Positions 48,429-58,753 of a stretch of DNA of 64,000 bases are shown one piece after another. Within the stretch, counting starts at the first letter, position 1. Each line of letters begins with the position of its first letter. The translations under genes and the position numbers were made by a program. The stretch is from Isochrysis galbana (lineage: Eukaryota > Haptophyta > Isochrysidales > Isochrysidaceae): assembly GCA_018136815.1 (NCBI GenBank), contig CM030937.1, forward strand, positions 4,896,226-4,960,225, in the 5' to 3' direction. The notes under the pieces are model-generated. The model searched no databases. It was given only the letters and a program-made list of their open reading frames with translations, and was not told where the DNA came from.

Positions 48429-49400
48429 ATGGCGCGAGAGGGCGATTCTCACCCGACGCGGCGCAGGCCGGGCGCGCGGGCGGCGGAGGCTCAGCGGTCT
48501 GCCAGCGGTGCGAGACGGGGCTACGACACACTGCCCGGACCCCTGCGCGCGCTCATCGACGAGCCGCTCGCCCAGCCGAGGCGGCCGTCTGAGCTGTCTG
48601 TCCTCAAACAGACGGTCGCCGGCCTCTACCACGATACCCGGGCGTGGGTGGCAGAGGAGGACGAGATGCGCGAGCTCGTCGCGTGGCTACATGATAAGGT
48701 CAATTTACTCCAGCGCGCCTTCCATTCCCTCTCCGACTGCCTCGTCGAGGAGGTCGAGAACCTGCGCTCGCGCGCCGACCAGCAGGCCGCAAACGTCGAC
48801 GAGGCGCTCCAACAGGCGCGCGAGGTCGCCCGGCTAAAGCAGGAGCTGACGATGCTCTCGCAAGCTCGTGCAAACCACACTTCGCTCGTGTCAGAGCTCA
48901 CTCGGCACCGTGAGGGGCAGGCGAGCGAGGTGAAGCGAATGGGCGATGCGGTGGCAGCAGTCCGTGAGGAGATGGCTGAGATGCGTGCGGCATCGGAGCG
49001 AGAGGCCCGGGCAGAGCGCGCGGCGCGTGTAAAGCTGCAGGAGTACGTGGCCGCGCTCGAATCACGACTTGCGCAGCAGGACGCCATCGTGCAGGCGCAC
49101 GCGCAACAGCTCAAGACGGCGCAGGCGGCACTGAATGGGCTCAATTCAGATGGGCGCCACCGGCCCTTGGAGGGCAAGCAACAGACGCTCAGCGAAACCA
49201 AGTATATCACTGCAGACGAGCGCAAGCGCCGCCAATGGCGTGAGCAGGTGCTCAGTCTGGCGGAGGAGCCAGATTTGCAGCCGAGCAGGCATCATTCGGC
49301 CTTAGCGTCGCTGAATCGGCTAGCGGCCATTACCTCATCGCACCCCACATACTTGAAGGCAACGAAGCCAGCATATCTCAGTAGCCCGGAGGACACATGA
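48429..49400 (+). CDS. Coiled-coil protein, unrecognised
   Basis: 323 residues from ATG 48429 with no intron needed. A basic disordered N-terminus is followed from about residue 55 to 255 by helical heptads: VLKQTVAGLYHDTRAWVAEE, ADQQAANVDEALQQAREVAR, RLKQELTML and KLQEYVAALESRLAQQDAIV. The last 70 residues include DERKRRQWREQVLSLAEE. Such proteins are usually cytoskeletal or centrosomal scaffolds; I cannot assign a family. Confidence 0.65.
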   Translation: MAREGDSHPTRRRPGARAAEAQRSASGARRGYDTLPGPLRALIDEPLAQPRRPSELSVLKQTVAGLYHDTRAWVAEEDEMRELVAWLHDKVNLLQRAFHSLSDCLVEEVENLRSRADQQAANVDEALQQAREVARLKQELTMLSQARANHTSLVSELTRHREGQASEVKRMGDAVAAVREEMAEMRAASEREARAERAARVKLQEYVAALESRLAQQDAIVQAHAQQLKTAQAALNGLNSDGRHRPLEGKQQTLSETKYITADERKRRQWREQVLSLAEEPDLQPSRHHSALASLNRLAAITSSHPTYLKATKPAYLSSPEDT

Positions 49401-49555
49401 GAAAGATGATGCCAGCTCCAGGGGTCGTCCAGATCTATTGGATAAGGATATTGTGGGGGGGGGGGGGCTCCTCATGCCACCTCACATCGCCCTCTAAGCC
49501 GACCTAGATGGCAATTATTGATGGCAGTGTCTTAGATTGGTCAACGACAAAAGAA

Positions 49556-49818
49556 CAAAAATATCTGAAGCTCCTGGGTTGCACACCTACTATATCAGGG
49601 TTTCCCTGTTTCTACTTTTACATCGCCCTTACCTTCCCTCCCTCCACCTCCTCCCCTGACCCCCTTCATTCCTTTATTTTCGGTTTCAGGGCTCCGGCCC
49701 TGGTGCACTATCGACACTACCACGGGCTTGGTTGCTTTTGGAGCGTGGGGCTTCCGGGCAGGCCTGTTCTGAGTCCATTTTGGCGGGACGGATGACGGAT
49801 GATCGGTCGAGCGTGAGG
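49556..49818 (-). mobile_element. Small retroposon with 17-bp duplication (family E-like tail)
   Basis: 263 bp between perfect copies of GGTCAACGACAAAAGAA (49539-49555, 49819-49835). The left end AAAAATATCTGAAGCTCCTG is the inverse of the family E tail at 21600 and 51750, so the sense strand is minus with a T-rich 3' end. It abuts another retroposon end at 49833. Confidence 0.7.
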
Positions 49819-49832
49819 GGTCAACGACAAAA

Positions 49833-50150
49833 GAAAATCCAATTTAAAGTACTTACCTCGCGCGCGGCACTGGGACTCCCTTCACTAGCCACGCCCATAC
49901 TCCGTCCTTTTCCTCACTGCCCACCTTCCAGCACCTCCCTTCTCCCTTTGTGCTTGGTGCTCTACTAAGGGGCTCAGGCTGTGGGGGAGACGGGATCGAG
50001 CGGGGGCTGCACCTGTCCCTAGCTAGCGGTTCGGTTCACGCCTTCCTCCTGTGCCGCTGTGCCGCTAGGTGGCTTGTTTCTGTAGTAGCGGTAATCGGGT
50101 GGTGTGGTGGCGTAGGGTTAGGGCGGTCAAACCCTATTTTAACTCCTAAC
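49833..50150 (-). mobile_element. Retroposon 3' end, family C
   Basis: GAAAATCCAATTTAAAGTACTTACC, CGCGCGCGGC and, about 110 bp on, GTGCTCTACTAAGGGGCTC follow the order of the other family C copies. The right boundary is only approximate. An earlier insertion at its left edge (49556-49818) obscures its duplication. Confidence 0.5.
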
Positions 50151-50820
50151 TAAGTTCTAACGGTGTCAAAATGAAAAAGTCAGAATTGAGGAAACACAAA
50201 CACACCAAAGCAAAGCGGTAGAAACCCCGGAAAACACCACCCATCTAGCCCATGTTCATATTCAAATTCGATGCCCTTTGGGCCGTAGTTTCACTCGGAG
50301 ACGGCCCAACGTTCAATGGGCTCCGCGGAACCGCGGATGGCGGATGGCTGATGGCTGATTGCCACGAGAATTCGGCGCGCGGCCTACTCGATTGGCGCGA
50401 CTATCCGGTATCCGGGTGACCCTTGTATATTTTGTATTTGCATTTGGTGTCTGGCAGGGCCCCTCATGCAGATGGATCGCCGAAAACGGAAACGCACCGC
50501 GCCCGGTCTCTATTTGAAATTGAGCTTTTGAACCCTTTGCGACTTTAGCGTCTTTTGTCTTTTGTCATTAGTAGTATTTGGCTACGTTTTGCGTTTTGTT
50601 GTGGGGGTACAAGGGGGGGTCTGGGTCCCAATGGCCAATCAATGGGCCAATGGGCCCCAGATATGTGCTTGTGCTTGTTGCTGGGTCCATTGGGAATTTT
50701 CTACTGAAAAAAATCCTCAAAATTTCTCAACCGTGAGATGGTCATTTTTTCATCCCTAACTGATAACTAAAATAAAAACCTGTTTGCTGTTTGGCCGCCC
50801 TGCCGCCCTACCTCATGGCC
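50151..50820. other. Gene-free stretch
   Basis: Another tail-like string GAAAAAAATCCTCAAAATTTC lies near 50705. No gene recognised. Confidence 0.35.
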
Positions 50821-50853
50821 GCGCACGAGGTGAGAACATCAAGAAGTTTTTTT
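50821..50853 (+). mobile_element. Retroposon 3' tail, sense strand plus
   Basis: GCGCACGAGGTGAGAACATC then AAGAAG and seven T is the inverse of the tails at 7300 and 2451. Only the terminus is clear; the body to the left is unassigned. Confidence 0.5.
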
Positions 50854-50875
50854 CTCTCTCTCTCCATATCCATGG

Positions 50876-51767
50876 CTTCCCCCACATAGCGGCCCACACA
50901 TACGCGCCGCCACCCAAACATGATACAAAAGGCCCGTGTCTACCCCTCCCCCAAGGCTAGGCCCAAAGTAGTGTACATAGGACGACCCCCCGAAACCAAA
51001 CTGTGACGAATGAGGTGGCTTGGGAGCGGATGTGCCTGTGGATGTGTGTGGTGCTTGTGGATGTGGTGAAGCTTGGGCAGTGTGGTGCGCGGAAGGGGAG
51101 GGAGAGCGCGATGGCGGTGACGAGGCGGCTCCAGAGGTCTTGTTACATGGTGTGAGAGCGGGGTCGGAGGACATGGTGGCAAGCGAGAACGGGGTGGGGC
51201 ACACGGAGACAGACACAGAGAGGGTGCTTCCGAGCGAGCGCGCCAGAAACAAAAAGATACAAAAACAAGGGGCAACGGGGGAAAAAGGGACACGGGAAAC
51301 TCTAGGAACAGAGGGAAAACTAATGGAACGAAGGGGAGGGGGAGGGCCGGGCGTCGGAGGGGGGAAGCGAGGGGCGAGCGCGGGGGAACTCCGAGCCTCG
51401 TGGGCCGAGGGAACAGAAGGAACCGCTGGGGTTGCATGGAAGGAGGGAAGGAAGGGATCCCGGCGGGAGCTGCATGCGAGGGAACCGGGAGAGAGGGGCG
51501 GAAGGGGAGACACGCTCTAAGAATAGAGTGTGTCGGGGACGCTCCCCCTTGCATGTGAGGAGGCGCGCTCTAAGGATAAGAATAGAGCGTGCCGCGTGGG
51601 GTGTTCCCCTTACCCGCAACACGAACAAAAAGGAACGAGGGGGGGAGCGGGAAGGGGAGTGAGGGTGGGGAGAAGGCGATGTCAGGTGAGGTGTGGACCC
51701 CAGCGAGTGGGACAGCGGATAGCAATAACGCAATAACGTAGTAGTCATCTTCAAGAATATTTTTTTT
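50876..51767 (+). mobile_element. Retroposon family E, long copy
   Basis: 892 bp flanked by CATATCCATGG (50865-50875, 51768-51778). The 3' end is TCATCTTCAAGAATA followed by a T-run. It shares several blocks with 21410-21619. The body is purine-rich on the + strand with no convincing ORF. The 11-bp duplication is shorter than in the LINE and family A, so the left boundary is less secure. Confidence 0.6.
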
Positions 51768-51778
51768 CATATCCATGG

Positions 51779-52822
51779 GTTCGGTGTGAGATGACCGCAG
51801 GTCTACAACGGCTTGAAACGACGAGAGTGGGCCCTGAGACACAGCATCGATGGCGGCGATGGGAGGAGGGAGAGTCGAGAGTGGTGCGCTCTCCATGACA
51901 TGCCATGACCATGGCCCTATCTTTCTAAAGATAGATGTGTGTGTGTGGGATGTGGGGTGTGGGGGACGGATGGGCGCGGGGGGGAGGGGGGGAGGCCGGG
52001 GGGGGGCGTGCGCGTTTTGGGCGGCAAAGGCGGGTGGCGCGACGCGGCGGCGGTTGGGTGCGTTGGTGCCGCAATAGGAAAGCCCCCCCCCCCCCCCCCC
52101 CCCTCCCCCCGTTTGGGTTTTGGGCGCGAAGCGAGATCGGGAGGGGGAGAAGAGCGCGAACCGAGGCAGCGCCCGCGAGGGCGGGGGGGGGGGGAATCCA
52201 CACTCCTTGTGAGACAATTGACTTCTCTATTCCCTACAGCGGCACTTTACAGAGAGAAAAGGAGAAGGGAACGGCGGCGGCCACTGAGCGAGAAGCCCCC
52301 CCCCCCCCCCCCCCCCCGCCCCCCCGCGCTTTTCGCGCTCTTCGCTCGCCCGCTCCCACCCGCGACCGTCGCCTCGCTCTCCCACTGGCTTTCCTCTCTC
52401 CCTCCCCCTTCTCTCTCTTTCCTCTCTCCCTTGGTCTCCCCGCCTCGCCCTCTTTTGTTTCTCTCCCTCATTCTCTTTTCTCGCTCAAAGGTCGCTCGCG
52501 CACGTCGGCGAGCGATGACCACCAATCTCTTGCCGCGGCCGGACCATTCCTTCTCTTCCCTCTTCTCGGCAGCCTTTGTTATGTATTCACGGGGTGCCCC
52601 AGCGTCTCCCACCCATCCTCTTCAAGCCGACGCGTGTCGCTCTCTCGGCCTCCCGCGCTTCCCGTCTTCACCCCCCCTTCCCCTCTCCCCAACGTCTTCC
52701 CAGCTCCCTCCTCCTCACGACTCGACTGTGGGGAGTCCAAGCCAGCCAGTTGATCTGTTGCTCACCCACCTCTCGCGAAGGTGCCATCACGCACACGAGC
52801 ACGTACAGCAGCCTCCCGCAAG
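51779..52822. other. Gene-free region with long homopolymers
   Basis: Contains C-runs of about 20 (52082-52103, 52298-52318) and G-rich DNA that generate long spurious ORFs on both strands. 52380-52500 is CT-rich on the coding strand of the next gene, probably its leader. An ATG at 52515 could start an upstream exon of that gene. Confidence 0.45.
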
Positions 52823-54487
52823 ATGGGTGTCATTGATTTCTGGCAGCGCGCGACAGCCGCCGCCACCACCATCCAAGCCCTCGCGCGAGGTCGGGCCGTG
52901 CGCCGCGCCATCATGGGCCGCGATGAAACGGCGCTGTGGATGTCCGCCTCCGGCTCTCCCACTACCCCCGCCAAGACCGCCTGTTTGACCCCCTTCCATC
53001 TGCTGGAGCCACCCAGCACGCCTGCGTGCCATACACACCAGCAAACCCTGCAACTGTACCAGTCCATACCGATGCACTTGATGCCGGTGAAGCAGCACTT
53101 TACGCATGGACTCACAGCACAAGACGCAGCTGGCTCAATCCAGTTGCATCTCAAGGCCATGCAGCCGCCGCCACCGCCGCCTCCGCCGCCGCCACCGCAG
53201 CAGCAAGCCTACATGGTACCCCCACCAATCCAGACATCCTTCCAACCACCCTCCCCGTCAGTGCTGCAACGATCGATGAGCGACGGAGCCGAACTGCAGA
53301 GCCCTCGTACTGCATACCGCTCTCACATCCAGCCCCGCGTTCACTCGATGGAGGTGCCCCAGTTCTCCGCCCACCACTTTAGCCCGTACCATCCGGCCCC
53401 CGCCACGCCCGAGCAGCAACGCGAACAGCTGCTCACGGCCATCGTCATCGACCGCCTCTGCGCTTGGGGTGAACATCGCGCGCCACCGGACTGGCCTTCG
53501 GAGCTCGTCAGCCCCGGCCCCATTCCCGCGATCGTCGATGCGCTCCTATCTACGCGTACTCGTTCGCTCACCTTACCCCAACTCATCACAGCCATCAAGG
53601 AGCGGACTGGGGGTGGCTCTTGTGGCAAGGCCCTCGACATGCTGAATTTGAAGGCATACGTCCGGTGCTTCCCCACCCTCTTCATCCTGCACTCAGGCCG
53701 GACGCCCGCGGGACGCCCGCTCGATGCGGTTGAGCTGCGAGCTGTCGACGCCGTCGGCGTGGCAGCTCAACAGCTCGAATCTATCACTAGCAGGATCGAA
53801 CGCCACGCACTCGCAACCTCCATTGCGGCCAATGCTTGGTCAAGCCATGTCATGCCGCTTGGCCGCAATACGAATACAACGGCCCCATCGCCAGCTCTCA
53901 CCATCTCACCGCCGGTGATACCTCAGCCGTGCGCTAATGTTCCGGCCTCGTGCGCCAACCAGCCAAGGCACACTTCGGCCTTCAGCCGTGTCAACCCCAT
54001 GAGCCCGCTCCAGCCAAAAGATCTCTTCGGGGCCGCTCTAGGGGCTCAGCCCTTCGGCGGTCAGAATAAGGACGATGCTGCCACGATGCCCATATCAGAT
54101 GTGTCGTGGACACCCAGTGACGCGGCACGCTTTGCGCTCTTTAGTGGAACGGACAGTACCAATGCCAGCAGCCAGATGTCAAATGCCAGCATATCCAGTA
54201 AGGGCGATAAGCCCCCGGCAATCCTTGCCCAGCTCAACGAGCTCTTCGGAAACTGCGCCGTCGACGCCCCAACCGCGTTAACCCCAGCCGCCGCAGTCGC
54301 TCCTCCCACTTCTGCGATGTCTGGCTCCGACATGGCGTCCGCCCGCCGTGCTTTCATGCGGCGATTTGAGCTCGATCGGCTCTTCGATGAGGCTGTCGAC
54401 CGCGCCATTAAACATAATGTCTCTTCCCCGGTGGAATTCATCGCGCAAGAATTCCTTCGGATGGCGCCGCCTACATCATGTGTGTGA
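52823..54487 (+). CDS. IQ-motif protein with Dpy-30-like C-terminus
   Basis: 554 residues from ATG 52823. Residues 14-30 form an IQ motif (TTIQALARGRAVRRAI), a calmodulin or light-chain site. A Pro/Gln run follows (115-130). Residues about 235-290 (IPAIVDALLSTRTRSLTLPQ, ALDMLNLKAYVRCFPTLF) look like a small winged-helix or LOTUS-type fold. The C-terminus RLFDEAVDRAIKHNVSSPVE FIAQEFLRM has the shape of a Dpy-30/RII-alpha dimerisation motif. Such combinations occur in ciliary or scaffold proteins. The domain calls are by pattern. The frame is also open 14 codons upstream to a GTG, so a 5' exon is possible. Confidence 0.6.
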   Translation: MGVIDFWQRATAAATTIQALARGRAVRRAIMGRDETALWMSASGSPTTPAKTACLTPFHLLEPPSTPACHTHQQTLQLYQSIPMHLMPVKQHFTHGLTAQDAAGSIQLHLKAMQPPPPPPPPPPPQQQAYMVPPPIQTSFQPPSPSVLQRSMSDGAELQSPRTAYRSHIQPRVHSMEVPQFSAHHFSPYHPAPATPEQQREQLLTAIVIDRLCAWGEHRAPPDWPSELVSPGPIPAIVDALLSTRTRSLTLPQLITAIKERTGGGSCGKALDMLNLKAYVRCFPTLFILHSGRTPAGRPLDAVELRAVDAVGVAAQQLESITSRIERHALATSIAANAWSSHVMPLGRNTNTTAPSPALTISPPVIPQPCANVPASCANQPRHTSAFSRVNPMSPLQPKDLFGAALGAQPFGGQNKDDAATMPISDVSWTPSDAARFALFSGTDSTNASSQMSNASISSKGDKPPAILAQLNELFGNCAVDAPTALTPAAAVAPPTSAMSGSDMASARRAFMRRFELDRLFDEAVDRAIKHNVSSPVEFIAQEFLRMAPPTSCV

Positions 54488-54770
54488 AAGGATCACAACT
54501 ACTGCATCGCTTATGGCGCCAACCGACCTCTCATTGTCGCGGACGGTCCTCTTGATATTTATGATGCGGTGATGGATCTGGGGGGGCATCGGGCACCTAG
54601 AAGCCCATACATGCCAGGCGCCTACATCATGTGTTTGAAAGGATCACTTCTACCGCATCGCTCATGGAGCCAACCGACTTCTCATTGTCGCGGACGGCAC
54701 TCTTGATATTTGTGGTGCGATGATTGATCCATGGGGGCATCGGGCACCTAGAAGCCCATAGATGCTAGGC
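54469..54770. repeat. 151-bp tandem duplication spanning the stop codon of the IQ gene
   Basis: Two units (54469-54619 and 54620-54770) begin GCCTACATCATGTGT and end GGCACCTAGAAGCCCATA, with scattered substitutions. The first unit holds the last codons and stop of the upstream gene; the second is non-coding in that frame. Confidence 0.85.
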
Positions 54771-55008
54771 GGCACGTCCTCAACAAACCTGTTGCAACCG
54801 ATGGAACACGAGATGAAATGCGTTGATTGTCTATACTGTGACAGAATTCTGTGTATTTGGTTGGGATCTTATTGCTTCCATGGCTGATCTTCGAATAAAT
54901 GGTGGTTGGACGAATCGTGAAGTTTTGGGCAGGGGTTGCGACTCGCCACGAAACTACAGCAGATGTGTTGTGGCTGCTCCTCGCCGATATGTTCTCGTAT
55001 TGGATCAG
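54771..55008. other. Gene-free stretch
   Basis: No gene recognised. Confidence 0.3.
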
Positions 55009-55160
55009 TGGCTGAGAGACGCAAGCGAGTGGCCCAAATATCTCACATTGTCTCTGAAGTTGATGCGGTGGACGCAGGCGCTTTAGAATTGCTTTGCGAT
55101 GACCGTCCTGTGCGGGATGCCACTGGCGGTCCTCCAAAGGCAAAACCCAAAACGACTTAA
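55009..55160 (+). CDS. Possible last exon of an unrecognised gene
   Basis: After GGATCAG the + strand encodes AERRKRVAQISHIVSEVDAV, DAGALELLCDDRPVRDATGG and PPKAKPKTT, then stops. The composition is protein-like and ends in a Lys/Pro tail. The upstream exon is not identified. Confidence 0.3.
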
Positions 55161-55252
55161 ATGTGTTTTAAAGCCTGCTGTCTGTTGTTAGATGCCTAGA
55201 CAGGTATCGCCCTGCTGCCACATTGCGTACCTATGCGCCCCCCCCAAACAAA

Positions 55253-55925
55253 GTTTATACTTAGTTCGCCCATGGGGGGGCACGAGCCCCCCCCTCTCTC
55301 CACTCCTCCCCTGCCATGGGGGAGGAACCACCCATGCTCCTGGCATGCCTGATGGCTTGCTTGCCAAGAGCAGCACACTGTCATGCTGACCCACTCTCTC
55401 ACTGGCAGGCTTGCCTGCCTCGCGCGTCCTGGCCAGTCGTGGCCAGCCCATCGCTCCAACCCCCCCTCCCCCCCTGGTCGACAGGCAGACAGGTGCAGAG
55501 TGGGGACCCCTGAGGCTCAGGAGCGCCAGCGAGGGAGAGGCAGGGGAGGCCAGGGCCCAGCCCGCCAGCCTCCTCCTCTGCCCCTTGAGCTGCGACCTCC
55601 AGGAGCCTCCGGGGGTCGCCAGGGGCAGCTGCGGGCCTGTCGCAGGCGCGCCATCGCGCGTGCCGCAGGAGAGGAGAGAGAGCGAGCGGAGAAGGGGGTG
55701 GGCGGAGCGAGAGCTCCGCTCACCGAAAAATAGGTAAGTCCCGCCGCACGCACCTGTTTACAAGTTAAGTCGGATCTGAGGCCGCCGCCAGCCCTATAGG
55801 CATAGGAGGAAAGAGGGAACGGATCACCGGGGGGGGGCGCGGGCCACTGGACCATATATCTAAGCCCTTCACCCCGATCCCCCTAGTAGTGCACGGGGGG
55901 AGCCGTCTGATGGCGGGGGCGGGGG
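55253..55925 (+). mobile_element. SINE-like retroposon, family A, copy 3 (3'-truncated)
   Basis: Inverse orientation to copies 1 and 2. It begins AAAGTTTATACTTAGTTCGC, follows family A including AATAGGTAAGTCCCG and GTAGTGCACGGGGGGAGCC, and is lost before the AT-rich tail. No target duplication was found. Confidence 0.75.
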
Positions 55926-55929
55926 GCCT

Positions 55930-57025
55930 AGCGTTTGTGGGATGGGAGGGGCAGACCTCTTGCATTTGTTTTGCATTAGTCTCGGGGCTAGACCGTCCCT
56001 GTGTGGGGGCCAGGCCTCAAGGCCTTCCCCATCGGATTCCTCGAGCGGAGGCATATTGCATATTGGCTCCTTCGGTCCGGTGTTATCCCTGGTCGCTAAG
56101 TCCGGTGTGGCTTTTTTGTTGTATTATGTGTTGTATTATGTGTTGTATGTTGAGGCGCTCTAGTAATGTTACGAGTTTACTACTTGGAACTAGTTCATTG
56201 TCGTTGTTTGTTTCGAATAGTGGGCGGAATTCGTTGACGTCTATATGTTTCTTGGGTTGGCGACCCATGTCTGCTTTGGCTCTTCTCGATGCGTCTGTAT
56301 TGTTGCCGTAGAACGCCGCTTTACATAGCGTGGTGTATCTCTCTAGTACTCTTCTGACGACGTGGTCGCTGTTGAATTTGATGTTGTCATAGTGTATCCG
56401 GTAGAAATCAGTGAGTATGTATCTCCATGCTAATAGATATAAGATCTCTCTTGAGGGCAGCGATGATGATTGTGGTAGTGTGTCCCTTCGCCATCGAGTG
56501 GGGTTCCCCCCGACTCGGGCGTGGATGAGAGGGGCCTGGTGGCCCTTGTGGGTGTGCTGTCTCGGCTGTTCTGCCCTTGGGTACCAGGAGCCTTTGCGCC
56601 TTGCTTGCTTTGAAGCATTTGTTACGCAGGTCCCTTTTGCTGAGGTTTGTGTTGACTGGTCGGGTCTGGTCCTCGTGCTTGCGCACGAGGCCAGTGCCAC
56701 GACTGTGTAGGGGCCCAGCCCGGAGGCTTTCCCTATGGGAGGAGTTCTTACGTTGCCCCGGCCCACGTTGGGGCTGGCCACTTGTGGTTGTTGGGAGGAG
56801 CTGGTCTGTGTGGCCATGGTGGCCATGGTGGTCGTGTTGATGTGGGGCTTGCTGGTGGCGGCACGGGCCGTGGCTCGTGCTCACCTGGTCGGCCTTGGGT
56901 GTGGCTCTCGCGTGCTTCGGCGGCGCGTCGTTGGGTGTGGCCCGTTCGGCCAGCGCGGCGGGGGTGACGGCAGGGGAGGAGGGGAGCGACGCGCGCTCCA
57001 TGACCCTATCTTTTTAAAAATAGTT
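55930..57025 (-). mobile_element. LINE-derived element lacking the RT core
   Basis: The minus strand opens ATGGAGCGCGCG (57001), the same start as LINE-1, with a Pro/His/Ser-rich ORF1-like stretch. It ends with LLAWRYILTDFYRIHYD and VVRRVLERY, the counterpart of LAWRYILTDFYNVQYG at the C-terminus of the LINE RT protein. The RT core between them is missing, making this a deletion derivative. The 5' side shares GATAGGGTCATGGAG with 17785. It sits tail to tail with family A copy 3. Confidence 0.65.
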
Positions 57026-57027
57026 GG

Positions 57028-57135
57028 CTATCCCCCTAGTCCTAATAGTGCACCGGGAGAGTCGCCTGATGGCGGGGGGGGGGGGGGGAGGGGGCGTCTA
57101 GAAAGTTTGCTGCGTGAAAGTAGTGGGTCCCACGG
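57028..57135 (+). mobile_element. Family A 3' fragment
   Basis: CCCCCTAGTCCTAATAGTGC, GAGTCGCCTGATGGCGGGGG and CTAGAAAGTTTGCTGCGTG follow the 3' part of family A. It stops before the AT-rich tail. Confidence 0.55.
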
Positions 57136-58753
57136 CCGCGTGTGCAGTGTTGCACACTACACAGTTTTGCTTTTTGGCCAGTTGTAAGGCGTCTTCAGGC
57201 GAGCGAGAAGGATAGGTACGGGGAGGAATGGGGAGTTGAAATGGTCTGTTTGTTGTTCGATCATATCTATGACTATGCTGACGCACACTGTTGGGAGGAA
57301 AGGGGCACTACGGACGACAACGAGAACAACACGCATATGGACTTGCTTTGACGAGTTCTTACGTCTCTCGTCACAATCATCGACAAAGTGAACGGTAGGA
57401 ACAAGCACAGGGGACACTTGAAAAGAGATGGAAGAGGATGATGGTTGAGAGAACTAGACGCAAAAGGGCGACGGACAAGGTCGGCCCAAGCATCAAGTTT
57501 ATGAGCACGCCTAGAAGGCGCAGACTGCCCATGGTGTGGTGATGCCTTCTACAGTTGGATCTGAGGCCGTTGGATTATTACGTTATTGCCAGGCAACACC
57601 TGCGATGTGATAGGTTGCAGGTTACTCGCAGAAATGCTCGATGTCGAGATGCATCCTTGCGACCAGTGAAAGACGGCCTTGTGCCTATTTAGCCGTAATC
57701 TTTTTGAGCATCATGATTTGCCGGTTGACGTGCTCGCTTCCGCTCTGTTCTGGCAGCAGGGTCCGGCGTGCTTCGCTTCTGACGCAATCTCTGTAGGTCA
57801 ATAACAAACACTGGAAAGGTAACGCATGAAGCTCTATGGATCCATGAGGCTGATACAATCTCTACTAGCAAATCTCAGGCACCAGAAGCGTCCCATATCC
57901 AGCTCTATGGATGCATTTATGTGAGGGTGCGTTTGGGCTGAGAGCATGCCTGATCCTCTGCCAACTGATGAAAGCGACGCAACAAAATGTTCGTCTTCTC
58001 CGTGCGTATAACTGCATGGTGCAGCAGGGATCGCTGCGTTCAGTGGGTGCACCCCACCTTAACAACCATCCAAATCTATGGGAGCATCTCATGCAGTGCG
58101 GGTGCAAAAGCATGGTGTGGGCACAGTACCTTGGTCAGCTGGTGGGAGTGTCCGGTCGTGCGTGGGAACGTAAGTGGCGGCCTGATCTACCTGAGAGCAG
58201 GCCAATTATGAGTGGATGGGCGCTGAGGATCACAATCTGTCTGCTTCTCCTCCACAGCACTCGCGGCTCTCACCTGGAAGCGGTGGCTGCCAACGATCTT
58301 GCACACCGAGAAGTGGGCGGCATTGCGTACAGGCAAACCTTGGAGAAGGATCGCCGCCGAGGGCGAACCGAACAGCTCATCGGCCAACGCGGCATCCCCC
58401 ATGGGAGCCTCGTCGTTGCACGGCCGAGAGCGGCGCGGACTCATCCCTCCCTATCTATCGCCTCGGGGCCCTTTCCTTCCACCTCTCTTTCTCCCGCCCT
58501 TTGTCTCTCTCTGACCTCGTTTCTTTCTTTCTCCTCGCTCACGTGCATGTCTTTCCTCTCTCTCTCTCTCTTCTTCTTCTTCTACTCCTACTACGCCTAC
58601 TCCACTACTACTACTCTGCGTTCTCCTGCCTCCCGCCTTCTCTGCCCTCCCGCCATGAACAATTTTATTCTTCTACTCTTCTCCTATCTCCAAAATCTGG
58701 CTAGAGGCTGCCGCTTCGTGGGCGTGCCCCTGTTCCCCCCCAGCCAGGCAATC
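57136..58753. other. Gene-free region and leader of the transposase gene
   Basis: An open + strand frame from 57911 runs in phase into the next gene, but it contains no recognisable domain before 58754. 58440-58640 is CT-rich on the coding strand, consistent with a leader. Confidence 0.4.

Noticed and set aside
50839-51754. Several 140-220 codon Pro/Ser-rich ORFs on the minus strand
   Set aside because: They are complements of purine-rich family E DNA; low complexity, no protein-like composition.
51935-52988. Very long overlapping ORFs around poly-C tracts
   Set aside because: Homopolymer and CT-rich sequence explains them; the genuine gene begins at 52823.
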